The notes: a model not told the origin generated them from the sequence alone. 64,000 bases of DNA from Leeuwenhoekiella sp. (GCA_002708845.1 PAPI01000024.1:434001-498000), one strand, 5' to 3'; shown: positions 43,187-52,907, counted from the stretch's first letter. Numbers and translations are program-made.

Positions 43187-43900
43187 CTACTCCACTCCCT
43201 TCCCCGCATCTTTATCTAAAAACCAAATCAGTTCGTCACTTTTGGGTGCTACCAGACTTGCGGGATAGTCTTTATAACCTTCGGTTTCATTAATGATAGC
43301 CGTTACTTTTTCGGCTTTGCTGGCTCCGGTAACTAAAAATGCTACCGTCTTGGCATTGTTAATCACTTTTCCGGTAATCGTAACGCGTTTTTGACCACTA
43401 TCAGGATGCGTGGCTACCCGGCAATTTTCAGGCATATCCCACAAAGCGATTTGATGCGGAAAAATAGAAGCCGTATGCCCATCATCACCCATTCCTAAAA
43501 TGACCAGATCAAAACAAGGTACGCCATTAGCCAACGGAATATTCTCCTGAAGTACATCACTGTATCGTTTAGCTTCTTCCTCCGGATCATTTTCTCCCTT
43601 TACACGGTAAATATTGGTTTTAGGAATTTCGATTTTTGATAACAAATGATCAACCGTCATTTTATAATTACTTTCGGTATCTGTAGGAGCCACGCAACGC
43701 TCATCACCCCAGTAAAAATAGACCTTAGACCAATCTATGTCTTTACCAAATTCTGAAGCCAACTGATCAAAAACAATCTTCGGCGTGCTTCCGCCGGAAA
43801 GCGCAATATGCACATCCTCCCCGCTCGAACAGGTCTTTTTAAAAAATTCAGAAAAATCTTCAGCTACTAACTGCTTGGTATCTTTTATGCGTAATTCCAT
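43187..43900 (-). CDS. pgl: 6-phosphogluconolactonase
   Basis: This 237-residue cytosolic enzyme is of the DevB/SOL type. It shows IALSGGSTPKIVFDQL near residue 33, VYFYWGDERCVAPTD, SNYKMTVDHLL and LVILGMGDDGHTASIFP. It hydrolyses 6-phosphogluconolactone to 6-phosphogluconate, the second step of the oxidative pentose phosphate pathway. It follows zwf on the same strand with a 135-base gap containing a pyrimidine-rich stretch, and is probably co-transcribed with it. Length and motifs are normal. Confidence 0.95.
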   Translation of the reverse strand: MELRIKDTKQLVAEDFSEFFKKTCSSGEDVHIALSGGSTPKIVFDQLASEFGKDIDWSKVYFYWGDERCVAPTDTESNYKMTVDHLLSKIEIPKTNIYRVKGENDPEEEAKRYSDVLQENIPLANGVPCFDLVILGMGDDGHTASIFPHQIALWDMPENCRVATHPDSGQKRVTITGKVINNAKTVAFLVTGASKAEKVTAIINETEGYKDYPASLVAPKSDELIWFLDKDAGKGVE

Positions 43901-44035
43901 CTTTTTAAATTCAAAGTTTACAATTCAATATTCAGGGTTGATTTGCGGCTTATAATAAGCGAGTAAATAATAATTCCTTCTTACCACTCACCTTTTACCT
44001 TTTACTTCTCACCCCTACATCACCATCAATAACCT

Positions 44036-45574
44036 TTAGATAATACAATATCCGGTTTCGTCTGTAAGCAATTCCCCGGGATTGCGCCATCCGTTTGCAT
44101 CTTCAATAAGATCATCAGAATTTTTAGGCCCCCAGGTTCCGGCAGGGTATCCGTAGGTATTTACATTCACATCTTTTGCCCAGTATTCTAGAATAGGATC
44201 TACAAATGCCCAGGCTGCCTCGACCTCATCGGCACGTGCGTAAAGTGTAGTATCACCCTGCATCGCGTCAAGCAACAAGCGCTCGTAAGCATCCATAATA
44301 TTCTTATCGCTTAAGCTACTGTAGTAAAAATCAAGATTGGCGCGTTCAACTTTAAAGCCTTGTCCGGGCACTTTTACGCCAAATTTGATCAATATTCCCT
44401 CATCGGGCTGTATCCGTATGACAAGCTTGTTGTCTTTATTGTTGATGTCCTGGTTTTTAAACACCTGATGATGCGGCGTTTTAAAATGAATCACCACTTC
44501 GGTTACCTTGGTTGGCATTCGCTTGGCGGTACGCACGTAAAACGGTACATCTTTCCAGCGCCAGTTGTCAACAAAAAACTTAACGGCTGCATAGGTTTCG
44601 GTCTTAGATTCCGGATCAACGCCCTCTTCTTCCCGATAACCTTTTACCCGCTTACCATCAATACTGGAGGCGATATACTGCCCTTTCATCGTATTGTCAA
44701 AAAGCGTCTTTTCATCACGCATAATACGCAGCGACTTAAGCGCTTTTACTTTTTCATTATGTATTTCTTCTGCATCAGAACTAATAGGCGGCTCCATCAC
44801 AATAAGCGACACAATCTGTAGCAAGTGACTTTGGAACATATCGCGTAACGCCCCCGATTTATCATAATAACCTCCACGCTTCTCAACTCCTACGGTTTCC
44901 GCATTGGTGATTTCAACGTGGTGGATGTAATTTCGGTTCCATAAAGGTTCAAAAATGGTATTTGAGAATCGGGTTACCATTAAGTTTTGAACGGTTTCCT
45001 TTCCTAAATAATGGTCTATGCGGTAAATCTGCTTTTCCTTAAAATACTTTTGCAAACCGGCATTGAGTTCTTTTGCGGTTTCCAGACTGTAACCAAAAGG
45101 CTTTTCAACCACTATCCTTCTAAAACCTTTATCAGTTCCGCTGCCTTTGGTCAGTCCCTGATCAGAAAGATTTTTTGCTATAGGTTCGTATAAACTGGGC
45201 GGTGTAGAAAGATAAAACGTATAATTTTCATCCGTCTTATATTCCTTATTTAAGGCCTCGATGCGCTTATTGAGCCCTTTATAGTCTGAATCATAATCAT
45301 CGCCGAGATCTTCATAGAACATCATATCGGCAAATTTCTTGATGAATTCTTTATCCTGCTTTTTTACTTCATCCTTTAAAAACGGACTGTCATAAACCAC
45401 CCGCTTTCTAAAATCCTCATCACTTAGATCGCTTCGGCTGGCTCCCAGCACCACAAAATTTTCGGGAAAATGCCCATCTGCGTAAATGTTGTAAAGTGCC
45501 GGTATTAATTTACGGGCGGTAAGATCTCCAGAAGCTCCAAATATGACCAGAAGCTGATTTGATGTAGATATCAT
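44036..45574 (-). CDS. zwf: Glucose-6-phosphate 1-dehydrogenase
   Basis: This 512-residue enzyme starts with the Rossmann fingerprint IFGASGDLTARKL. It carries the substrate-site signature RIDHYLGKETVQN, with the catalytic His in the following strand region, and GALRDMFQSHLLQ. It oxidises glucose-6-phosphate to the lactone with NADP+ and feeds NADPH and pentoses. The final GYPAGTWGPKNSDDLIED tail is typical. It diverges from gnd across 200 bases and precedes pgl, so all three oxidative pentose phosphate genes are together. All motifs look intact. Confidence 0.97.
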   Translation of the reverse strand: MISTSNQLLVIFGASGDLTARKLIPALYNIYADGHFPENFVVLGASRSDLSDEDFRKRVVYDSPFLKDEVKKQDKEFIKKFADMMFYEDLGDDYDSDYKGLNKRIEALNKEYKTDENYTFYLSTPPSLYEPIAKNLSDQGLTKGSGTDKGFRRIVVEKPFGYSLETAKELNAGLQKYFKEKQIYRIDHYLGKETVQNLMVTRFSNTIFEPLWNRNYIHHVEITNAETVGVEKRGGYYDKSGALRDMFQSHLLQIVSLIVMEPPISSDAEEIHNEKVKALKSLRIMRDEKTLFDNTMKGQYIASSIDGKRVKGYREEEGVDPESKTETYAAVKFFVDNWRWKDVPFYVRTAKRMPTKVTEVVIHFKTPHHQVFKNQDINNKDNKLVIRIQPDEGILIKFGVKVPGQGFKVERANLDFYYSSLSDKNIMDAYERLLLDAMQGDTTLYARADEVEAAWAFVDPILEYWAKDVNVNTYGYPAGTWGPKNSDDLIEDANGWRNPGELLTDETGYCII

Positions 45575-45670
45575 AGAAATTGGTTTGTTTTAATTTTAGG
45601 GATGTAACCCAATTATCACATTATAACATGAGTTTATAACTTTAACCCGTTAAATCTCGATGTTATCATT

Positions 45671-45678
45671 TAATTTTG
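45671..45678 (+). promoter_or_regulatory. Possible -7 box of gnd
   Basis: TAATTTTG matches the Bacteroidota -7 consensus TAnnTTTG exactly and would give a leader of about 90 bases. A -33 TTTG at the right distance is not evident (GTTA only), so the call is weak. Confidence 0.3.
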
Positions 45679-45774
45679 GCTATAACTGTCACAAAAATAA
45701 GGCATCTTAAGCGCACTAAAGAGGCTTTATAAAAACATTAGCGTGCAAATTTAAAAGAACAATATCTAATTATT

Positions 45775-47187
45775 ATGAAGCATACAGATTATGATTTTGG
45801 CCTGGTAGGTCTTGGAGTAATGGGACGCAATTTTATCTTAAACGTCGCAGACAACAATTTTAAAGCATATGGTTACGACCTGGATCAGGAAAAAGTAGAC
45901 GCGCTTAAAAAGGAAGGTGGCGACCTGGAGAAAGTAGATGCCTCAACAGATATTGAAACTTTTGTTGACGCTTTGGCTCAACCGCGTAAAATCATGCTTC
46001 TTGTACCGGCGGGTAAAATTGTAGATCAGGTTATTGAAAATCTTTTGCCGCATTTGGATGAAGGAGATATTATCATTGATGGTGGAAATTCCTTTTATAC
46101 AGACACCGATCGTCGCGAAGCCTATTTAAAAGAAAAAGGAATCAATTTCTTTGGTGCCGGTGTAAGTGGTGGTGCCGAAGGTGCCCGTAAAGGGCCCAGT
46201 ATTATGCCCGGTGGTGACGCCGATGCTTATGAGCACATCAAGCCTATCTTTGAAGCCGTGGCTGCTGATTTTAAAGGGCAGCCATGCGTTGCGCATTTAG
46301 GACCAAAATCTGCCGGTAACTATGTAAAGATGGTACACAACGGCATTGAGTACGGGATGATGCAACTTACTTCTGAAATCTATGATCTACTCCGAAAGTC
46401 TGTAGGTTTATCAAATGACGAACTGCATCACGTGTATGACCTATGGAATAAAGGACGTTTGCAATCCTTTTTAGTGGAGATCACTGCTGAAATATTTAAG
46501 CAGGAAGATGAGCTTACTGACGGAAGATTGATCGACATGATACTGGACAAAGCCAAACAAAAAGGTACCGGTAAATGGACCTCGCAAAATGCGATGGATT
46601 TAGGTATTCCTGTTCCTACCATTGATATCGCGGTAAGTATGCGTGAGATTTCAGCATTAAAAGACGAGCGTATCGTAGCCGATAAATTATACGACCGCCC
46701 GGAGCCTAAAGCGATTGACAAAGATAAAATCATCGCAATGGCCGAAGAAGGATTATACTTCTCCTTTATCATCGCCTACGCACAGGGCTTGCACCAGTTG
46801 GCAGAAGCTTCTAAAGAATACGAGTACGATCTGGATATGTCTGTCATTGCAAAAATCTGGAGAGCGGGTTGTATCATTCGTGCCGGGTTACTTGAAGACA
46901 TTTCTGATGCCTATACCAAAGATAAAAACTTACCAAACCTCTTACTCGCTCCTTCTTTTGTGCCTAAAGTGCAGGAAACGCTAGCTTCCGTTCGTGAACT
47001 GGTAGCGTATGCGGTAAGCAGTGGTATTCCGGTACCGGGATTGGCAAATTCGCTAAACTATTTTGAGGCGTATACTTCAAGTCATCTGCCGTTAAACCTG
47101 ATTCAGGCGCAGCGTGATAACTTTGGTTCACACACCTACGAACGACTGGATCGTGAAGGTATTTTCCATACCGAATGGGGCAAGTAA
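45775..47187 (+). CDS. gnd: 6-phosphogluconate dehydrogenase, decarboxylating
   Basis: This 470-residue cytosolic enzyme has the GLGVMGRNFILNVAD nucleotide-binding start. The substrate motifs are DGGNSFYTDTDRR, GVSGGAEGARKGPSIMPGG and SAGNYVKMVHNGIEYGMMQ, with the catalytic Lys and Glu. It converts 6-phosphogluconate to ribulose-5-phosphate with NADP+ reduction. The length and C-terminal AQRDNFGSHTYERLD are those of the dimeric long form. It is divergent from zwf-pgl and followed by a strong terminator. Confidence 0.97.
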   Translation: MKHTDYDFGLVGLGVMGRNFILNVADNNFKAYGYDLDQEKVDALKKEGGDLEKVDASTDIETFVDALAQPRKIMLLVPAGKIVDQVIENLLPHLDEGDIIIDGGNSFYTDTDRREAYLKEKGINFFGAGVSGGAEGARKGPSIMPGGDADAYEHIKPIFEAVAADFKGQPCVAHLGPKSAGNYVKMVHNGIEYGMMQLTSEIYDLLRKSVGLSNDELHHVYDLWNKGRLQSFLVEITAEIFKQEDELTDGRLIDMILDKAKQKGTGKWTSQNAMDLGIPVPTIDIAVSMREISALKDERIVADKLYDRPEPKAIDKDKIIAMAEEGLYFSFIIAYAQGLHQLAEASKEYEYDLDMSVIAKIWRAGCIIRAGLLEDISDAYTKDKNLPNLLLAPSFVPKVQETLASVRELVAYAVSSGIPVPGLANSLNYFEAYTSSHLPLNLIQAQRDNFGSHTYERLDREGIFHTEWGK

Positions 47188-47207
47188 GCCACAGAATCAA
47201 TATATTT

Positions 47208-47236
47208 AAAGAGCCTTATTTAAGGCTCTTTTTTTT
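47208..47236 (+). terminator. Rho-independent terminator of gnd
   Basis: The hairpin AAAGAGCCT / AGGCTCTTT (arms at 47208-47216 and 47223-47231) has a six-base loop and an eight-T run (47229-47236). It starts 21 bases after the gnd stop codon. Confidence 0.9.
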
Positions 47237-47270
47237 GCATTCTACTAAACCATCAATACCTCAGCACACG

Positions 47271-48680
47271 ATGATTAAAATGCTAAGTTCCACGCTCACG
47301 CTTTTATTGTTTTTGAGTTCCTGCAAGTCGCATAAACCCGAAGCAGACCTCTTGATTGCTCATGTAAATCGCATCGATCTAGAAACCGGTGATATTTACC
47401 CCAATCAGTTTGTCTATATCAAAGGAGATCGCATCAACGCGGTTTTAGATAGCTTGGAAGCAACAAAAATCACTGCTAAAGAAACTCTGGATGCGACAGG
47501 CAAATATCTGATGACCGGCCTTTGGGACAATCACGTGCATTTTAGAGGTGGCGACAGCCTTATTACTGAAAATAAAAATCTGCTCAACCTCTATATCGCA
47601 AACGGAATTACCAGCGTTCGCGATGCCGGTGGCGATCTAACCCTAGCGGTTCAGGACTGGCAAAATCAAATCGAATCCGGCGAACTCACCGGACCGGATA
47701 TTTACACCTCCGGACCTAAAATTGACGGTCCCGGTGCTACCTGGGCGGGTTCGCTTGAGGTTTCCAGCGAAGCCGAAATAAATGCAGCTTTAGATTCGCT
47801 GCAAGAACTAAACGTAGATTTTGTCAAGATTTACGACAGTAAAATTTCCGGCGAAAATTACCTAACGGTCATCGAGGAAGCCGAAAAGCGCGGACTCATC
47901 ACCAGCGGTCATATGCCGTATAGCGTGACGCTTGATGAAACCACTGCGGCGGGAATTGATGCGATTGAACATTTATATTATGTTTTAAAAGGCTGCTCTT
48001 CTGAAGAAGAAATTATAACCGAAGCGGTTAAAAATGGGGAAGCAGGATTTTGGTCTTCCTTAGATCGGGTAATGCAAAGTTATACCGATTCAATAGCGCA
48101 GAACACCTTTAAAACCCTTAAGGATCGAGATGTTTTTGTGGTGCCCACGCTTCATATTGGTCATACCCTGAGCTATCTGGATGAAGTAGATCACAGTAAT
48201 GATGAATATCTTAATTATATAGGTTTAAGAATTCAAAAAACCTATGCCGGGCGTATCAACAGCGCCAAGAATGCCTCGCCCGAGTTTGTCGTAATGCGCA
48301 AAAATCTGGACTCTGCTTTTGTAAAACTTACGGGGGATCTCAACCGCAACGGAGTGAAATTATTAGCCGGCTCAGACTGCGGGGCTTTCAACTCCTACGT
48401 GTATCCGGGGCAGTCACTGCATCAGGAATTAAAAGCTATGGTAGCTGCCGGCTTATCCCCGCTGGAAGCCCTTCAAACTTCAGCCTTAAACGGAGCCGAT
48501 TTTCTGCAAAAAACCAAACCGCTTATTCAGGCAGATGCCGTTGCCGATCTGATTTTACTGAATGCCAATCCGCTTGAAAATATACATAATACTCAGGATT
48601 TGTTCGCCGTAATCAAACGCGGTAAAATGTATTCCAGCGAAGAACTCCAAAAGTTACTTCAAGAAGTCAGTACTAAATAA
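47271..48680 (+). CDS. Amidohydrolase-family lipoprotein
   Basis: I take the start at 47271 (MIKMLSS), since the longer frame from 47175 runs through gnd and its terminator. The 469-residue product is a lipoprotein (FLSSCKSHK). It has the imidazolonepropionase-like amidohydrolase barrel: GLWDNHVHF as the HxH metal motif, a lysine-containing strand VDFVKIYDSK, TSGHMPYS, AIEHLYYVLKG and LLAGSDCGAF, with metal ligands at the expected strand ends. It probably hydrolyses a cyclic amide, dipeptide or similar substrate in the periplasm; the substrate is unknown. It precedes the S10 peptidase on the same strand with a 184-base gap. Confidence 0.85.
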   Translation: MIKMLSSTLTLLLFLSSCKSHKPEADLLIAHVNRIDLETGDIYPNQFVYIKGDRINAVLDSLEATKITAKETLDATGKYLMTGLWDNHVHFRGGDSLITENKNLLNLYIANGITSVRDAGGDLTLAVQDWQNQIESGELTGPDIYTSGPKIDGPGATWAGSLEVSSEAEINAALDSLQELNVDFVKIYDSKISGENYLTVIEEAEKRGLITSGHMPYSVTLDETTAAGIDAIEHLYYVLKGCSSEEEIITEAVKNGEAGFWSSLDRVMQSYTDSIAQNTFKTLKDRDVFVVPTLHIGHTLSYLDEVDHSNDEYLNYIGLRIQKTYAGRINSAKNASPEFVVMRKNLDSAFVKLTGDLNRNGVKLLAGSDCGAFNSYVYPGQSLHQELKAMVAAGLSPLEALQTSALNGADFLQKTKPLIQADAVADLILLNANPLENIHNTQDLFAVIKRGKMYSSEELQKLLQEVSTK

Positions 48681-48864
48681 GTTTTGTGATGCTGCTTTTT
48701 AAATTCAGTTTCTTCAACAAACCATATTACTTGTAAATTGTATTTTTAAACACATTCAGTAAACTACCTTGGCCAAGCCTTCGAGGTATTCGTTATATCC
48801 AAATTTTTAATTTCACTACGCGCCTTGGGATATTAAACCCGTTGGCGGTGCCAATAAAACTACC
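48681..48864. other. Intergenic gap with CTTGGCCAAG palindrome
   Basis: This 184-base gap precedes the S10 peptidase gene. It holds a perfect 10-base palindrome CTTGGCCAAG at 48768-48777, but no convincing TAnnTTTG box or hairpin with a T-run. It may hold the peptidase promoter. Confidence 0.25.
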
Positions 48865-50352
48865 ATGAAATATACCTTACTCGCTTTTTTCGCCTTGCTT
48901 ATTAGCACATCCTACGCCCAGCAGGTCAAAGCTCCTGTTGATACGACGATGATTTCCAAACATTCAATAAGTATAAAAGGGAAGACAGTTCCCTATAGCG
49001 CAGAACTGGGCTTTCAGCCGGTTTGGGACAAAAACGGAAATCCGGTAGCTACCCTCAATTATACCTATTACTCGCGCTCTGACGTTTCAGACAATCAGAC
49101 GCGTCCCTTACTCATCAGCTTTAACGGAGGCCCGGGCTCGGCTTCGGTCTGGATGCATATTGCATACACCGGCCCGCGTATTCTAAAAATTACAGACGAA
49201 GGTTATCCCGTTCAACCCTACGGCATCAAAGACAATCCCAATTCGGTTCTTGATGTGGCTGATGTTGTTTTTGTAAATCCGGTAAATACGGGCTACAGCC
49301 GTATGATCGCAGATGCAGAAGGCAAAATGCCTGAGCGCGAGCAGTTTTTTGGGGTAAATGCAGACATTTCGTATCTCGCCGATTGGGTAAACACATTTGT
49401 TACCCGGCACAACCGCTGGCGATCTCCTAAGTTTCTTATTGGTGAAAGCTACGGCACAACACGCGTATCTGGTCTTGCCAACGCCTTACAGCAAAAACGC
49501 TGGATGTATCTCAACGGGGTGATTCTGGTTTCCCCCACCGAAATAGGCTTTGAATTTGAAGGTCCGGTTGAGATTGCAAACCGCCTACCCTATTTCGCCG
49601 CTACGGCCTGGTATCATGATGCCCTGCCTCCTGCCCTTCAGAATAAAGATTTAACCGAAATGCTTCCGGAAGTTGAGGCGTACACCGTAAACGAATTGCT
49701 TCCGGTATTGGCAAAAGGAGGCTATGCCACAGCGGCCGAAAAAGAATCTGTAGCCGAAAAAATAGCATACTACTCGGGTCTTTCCGTAGAGACAGTGAAG
49801 CAAAACAACCTCGCAGTTCCTTTTAATTATTTCTGGAAAGATCTGTTGCGCAATTCTAAGGGTTTTACCGTAGGTCGACTGGACAGTCGCTATCGTGGTA
49901 TCGATATCGCTAATGCAGGTACTTCTCCCGATTACAACAGCGAACTCACCTCTTGGCTACACAGTTTTACTCCGGCAATCAACTACTATATGCGGGAAGA
50001 ACTAGGCTTTAAAACCGATCTTACTTATGATTTGTTTGGTGATGTACATCCCTGGGACCGCTCAAACAACCACGCCGGTGCAGATCTGCGCGAGGCGATG
50101 GCCATCAATCCCAATTTGCACCTTTTAGTGCAGTCGGGTTACTACGACGGTGCCTGCACCTATTTTAATGCCAAATACATAATGGGCCAGATCAACATCA
50201 ACGGCAAATTTGACGATCGTATGGATTTTAAAGGCTACCGCAGCGGACATATGATGTACCTGCGTGCTGAAGACCTCAAAGCTGCAAATGAAGACCTGCG
50301 TTTGTTTATTGAAAAAGCCTCGGAAAATATTGATCAGGGCGCGAAATATTAA
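48865..50352 (+). CDS. S10-family serine carboxypeptidase
   Basis: This 495-residue secreted protein has a signal peptide ending at SYAQQ. The serine carboxypeptidase alpha/beta-hydrolase motifs are FNGGPGSASVWMHI (oxyanion region), GESYGT with Ser195, SGYYDGACTYF with Asp428 and YRSGHMMYL with His462. Together they form an intact triad. It would trim C-terminal residues from peptides in the periplasm or outside the cell. Bacterial S10 enzymes are widespread in Bacteroidota and often stand alone. The 3' end is followed by the HAD gene after 70 bases. Confidence 0.92.
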   Translation: MKYTLLAFFALLISTSYAQQVKAPVDTTMISKHSISIKGKTVPYSAELGFQPVWDKNGNPVATLNYTYYSRSDVSDNQTRPLLISFNGGPGSASVWMHIAYTGPRILKITDEGYPVQPYGIKDNPNSVLDVADVVFVNPVNTGYSRMIADAEGKMPEREQFFGVNADISYLADWVNTFVTRHNRWRSPKFLIGESYGTTRVSGLANALQQKRWMYLNGVILVSPTEIGFEFEGPVEIANRLPYFAATAWYHDALPPALQNKDLTEMLPEVEAYTVNELLPVLAKGGYATAAEKESVAEKIAYYSGLSVETVKQNNLAVPFNYFWKDLLRNSKGFTVGRLDSRYRGIDIANAGTSPDYNSELTSWLHSFTPAINYYMREELGFKTDLTYDLFGDVHPWDRSNNHAGADLREAMAINPNLHLLVQSGYYDGACTYFNAKYIMGQININGKFDDRMDFKGYRSGHMMYLRAEDLKAANEDLRLFIEKASENIDQGAKY

Positions 50353-50387
50353 GCCTTCGATTTAAGATTCAATTAATATAAAATCGG

Positions 50388-50417
50388 TTTCAAGGCTAAA
50401 GCTTTAAAGTATCTTTG
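50388..50417 (+). promoter_or_regulatory. Promoter immediately upstream of the HAD phosphatase gene
   Basis: TATCTTTG at 50410-50417 is an exact match to the TAnnTTTG -7 box, with TTTC at 50388-50391 and an 18-base spacer. Only five bases separate the box from the ATG at 50423, so the mRNA would be leaderless or nearly so. Confidence 0.5.
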
Positions 50418-50422
50418 CCGCT

Positions 50423-51244
50423 ATGGATTTAACACAGGTAAAATTGGTCATTTCAGATATGGACGGGACGCTCCTAAATGATAAAGACCAGGTAAGCGAT
50501 CGTTTTTTTGAATTGTTTAAAGAACTACAGGCGCACGATATTCCCTTTGTAGCGGCAAGCGGCAGACAGTATTACAGCATCGTTTCTAAACTGGCTCCTA
50601 TTAAAGAGCATATTTACGTCATTGCTGAAAACGGAGGCATTACCGTGAAAGGTGAGGAAGTTTTGGACACCTGTACCATAGACACCGAAACGGTTCACAA
50701 CCTCATTAAGCGGATGCGAACTATTGAAGATGCACATATTGTGCTATGCGGAAGGGAGCAGGCTTATGTTGAATCTACCCACGAGGAATTCCTTGAGATT
50801 TTTAAAGAGTATTATACCAAATACAAAAATGTAGAGGATCTAACCGCCATCACTCAAGATTCCTTCTTTAAAATTGCGATTTACAGTTTTGGTGGTTCTG
50901 AAGAAACCACCTATCCACGGGTTCGGGATATTGAGCACGAAGTAAAAGTAAAAGTAAGCGGTGAAAATTGGTTGGACATCAGCCATCTGGATACCGATAA
51001 AGGCCGTGCCTTGAAGTTACTTCAGCAAAAACTGAATATTTCTAAAGCCGAGACCATGGCTTTTGGGGATTACAACAACGACCTGGAGATGATTGAACAA
51101 TCGGATTTTAGTTTTGCGATGCAAAATGCGCATCCAAATGTTGCAAAAGCAGCTGCTTACTCCACTAAAAGCAATGCCGAAAATGGTGTAGAACACATTC
51201 TGGAGCAATTGGTTTCTGCGAAAAACGAATTAAACGCCAAATAA
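50423..51244 (+). CDS. Cof-type HAD-IIB sugar-phosphate phosphatase
   Basis: This 273-residue cytosolic protein has HAD motif I ISDMDGTLL (Asp12 and Asp14), motif II VAASGR, a Lys-containing DKGRALKLL region, and motif IV FGDYNNDLEMI (Asp216 and Asp220). The C2B cap domain lies at about residues 85-190. These enzymes dephosphorylate sugar phosphates or nucleotide-related substrates, often with broad specificity. The last 15 bases overlap the convergent YjbQ gene, and no terminator lies between them. Confidence 0.9.
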   Translation: MDLTQVKLVISDMDGTLLNDKDQVSDRFFELFKELQAHDIPFVAASGRQYYSIVSKLAPIKEHIYVIAENGGITVKGEEVLDTCTIDTETVHNLIKRMRTIEDAHIVLCGREQAYVESTHEEFLEIFKEYYTKYKNVEDLTAITQDSFFKIAIYSFGGSEETTYPRVRDIEHEVKVKVSGENWLDISHLDTDKGRALKLLQQKLNISKAETMAFGDYNNDLEMIEQSDFSFAMQNAHPNVAKAAAYSTKSNAENGVEHILEQLVSAKNELNAK

Positions 51245-51652
51245 CGTCAGTACCACCTTGCGACTTCCGCCGTGATTGCGGTGCTCACACAGGTAAATTC
51301 CCTGCCATGTACCCAGATTCAGTCGGCCGTTAGTGACCGGTATGGTCACCGAAGTCCCCATTAAACTGGCTTTTATGTGCGCCGGCATATCATCGGGGCC
51401 TTCAAAAGTATGTTTATAATACGGTGCATTCTCGGGTACCATTTTATTCATATGACTTTCAAAATCCTCACGTACGGTAGGATCTGCATTTTCATTTATT
51501 GTAAGCGATGCCGAAGTATGCTTGATAAATACCTGTAACTGTCCGGTTTCTATTTCGCTTAATTCATCCAACTGAGCGGTAATCTCTGATGTAATCAGGT
51601 GAAAACCCCGGCGACGCGACTGCAAGCGTATTTCCTTTTGAAAAAATTTCAT
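51230..51652 (-). CDS. YjbQ/UPF0047 family protein
   Basis: This 140-residue protein has the family signature: GFHLITSEI at the N terminus, FIKHTSASLTINENADPTV and HIKASLMGTSVTIPV. The C-terminal metal-site region is LGTWQGIYLCEHRNHGG. The fold forms a trimer with a histidine-lined pocket. E. coli YjbQ has weak thiamine phosphate synthase activity, and the natural role is unclear. The gene is complete and overlaps the HAD gene on the opposite strand by 15 bases. Confidence 0.92.
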   Translation of the reverse strand: MKFFQKEIRLQSRRRGFHLITSEITAQLDELSEIETGQLQVFIKHTSASLTINENADPTVREDFESHMNKMVPENAPYYKHTFEGPDDMPAHIKASLMGTSVTIPVTNGRLNLGTWQGIYLCEHRNHGGSRKVVLTLFGV

Positions 51653-51788
51653 TCGTGTGTTGATTTATATGTGAAAAATACAAAACGCTTACTACACCGC
51701 GTAAGCAGGCTGTGAATAAGTGTTTATAATTACACTTTAGAAATTGAATGGTGGTGCCTATATTCGTTAGAACCAAAAAATCTACCTT

Positions 51789-52799
51789 ATGGCAGCTATT
51801 CAAAAAATTACCCGCCTGCAAGCGCAGTGGGATACACAAGACCCTTTTCTATTTTGTGCTTTTCACAATGATCGTTATCCTAAGGGTAATGGCAAGCTAG
51901 GTCCCGATGCTTCGCTTGCGGGACGTAGTATCGGTCAGGATTTTATACAAAAAGACGGTTGGGCGATGTACCATGGTTCAAAAGTACCGGGCTTCCCCTC
52001 CCACCCGCACGTAGGTTTTGAGACGGTTACTATTTGCGAAAAAGGCTTTGTAGATCATTCGGATTCTCTGGGTGCTGCAGGTCGATTTGGTGAAGGCGAT
52101 GTACAATGGATGACTGCTGGTAAAGGAGTTCAGCACAGCGAAATGTTTCCGCTATTGAATGAAGAAGAAGAAAATCCGTTATTGCTTTTTCAAATCTGGT
52201 TGAATCTTCCTGCAAAAAGCAAACAGGTAGATCCCTATTTTGGGATGATGTGGGATAAAAACATTCCTGTTGTTGAGAAAACAGACGCAGACGGTAACTC
52301 GATACAGGTAAAACTCATCGCCGGAAGCTATGACGGGCAGACGGCGCTAGACCCAGCTCCTGATTCCTGGGCGGCAAATCCTAAAAACGACATTCAAATC
52401 TGGCTTATCAGTATAGACGCTAATGCAAGTTTCACGGTACCTAAAGGAGCAGAAGGCTCAAATCGCTCGCTCTATTTTTATGAAGGAGAGCAACTGGAAG
52501 CTGAAGGTTTTGAAATCCCTCCAATGCATCACATTCGGGCAACAGCTACTGAAGAACTAACACTCAAGAATGGCTCAACTCAAGCCCAGCTTCTACTTCT
52601 GCAGGGAAAACCTATTGGAGAGCCTGTGGTTAAGCACGGTCCTTTTGTGGGCAATTCGCGTAAAGATATTGAAGATGCTTTTAAGCGGTTTCAGGATGAT
52701 GCTTTTGGAGGCTGGCCCTGGCCCTCTAATGAGCACACTCACGACCCTGAAAAAAAGCGTTTTGCGAAATATCCTGACGGAAAAGTTGAAAATCTATGA
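51789..52799 (+). CDS. Pirin-family bicupin protein
   Basis: This 336-residue cytosolic protein has two cupin domains. The first carries the pirin signature: FPSHPHVGFETVTICEKG, then GDVQWMTAGKGVQHSEMFP, with three His and a Glu as metal ligands. The second is a C-terminal cupin ending with FVGNSRKDIEDAFKRFQDD. Some pirins are quercetin dioxygenases and others influence transcription or metabolism. The function of this one is not known. It starts 136 bases from the YjbQ start, in the opposite direction. Confidence 0.93.
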   Translation: MAAIQKITRLQAQWDTQDPFLFCAFHNDRYPKGNGKLGPDASLAGRSIGQDFIQKDGWAMYHGSKVPGFPSHPHVGFETVTICEKGFVDHSDSLGAAGRFGEGDVQWMTAGKGVQHSEMFPLLNEEEENPLLLFQIWLNLPAKSKQVDPYFGMMWDKNIPVVEKTDADGNSIQVKLIAGSYDGQTALDPAPDSWAANPKNDIQIWLISIDANASFTVPKGAEGSNRSLYFYEGEQLEAEGFEIPPMHHIRATATEELTLKNGSTQAQLLLLQGKPIGEPVVKHGPFVGNSRKDIEDAFKRFQDDAFGGWPWPSNEHTHDPEKKRFAKYPDGKVENL

Positions 52800-52839
52800 T
52801 TGTAAATGATAAAAAATCTAAAAATTCAATTTATTATTT

Positions 52840-52847
52840 TACATTTG
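52840..52847 (+). promoter_or_regulatory. Possible -7 box of the adhesin operon
   Basis: TACATTTG fits the TAnnTTTG -7 consensus 60 bases before the adhesin start codon. A clear -33 box is lacking. A weaker TATACTTG lies at 52874-52881, closer to the gene. Confidence 0.3.
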
Positions 52848-52907
52848 GTCGATTTTATATGTAATTTATCGGCTATACTTGGATAAAATTTTACTAACCC
52901 AACTCTT

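Noticed and set aside
43985-44022. Pyrimidine-rich stretch between zwf and pgl as a regulatory element
   Set aside because: Such CTTTTACC-like runs are low in complexity and show no hairpin or operator symmetry here.
47175-47270. An upstream start for the amidohydrolase at 47175
   Set aside because: It overlaps the end of gnd and spans its terminator, and it would bury the lipoprotein signal 32 residues inside the protein.
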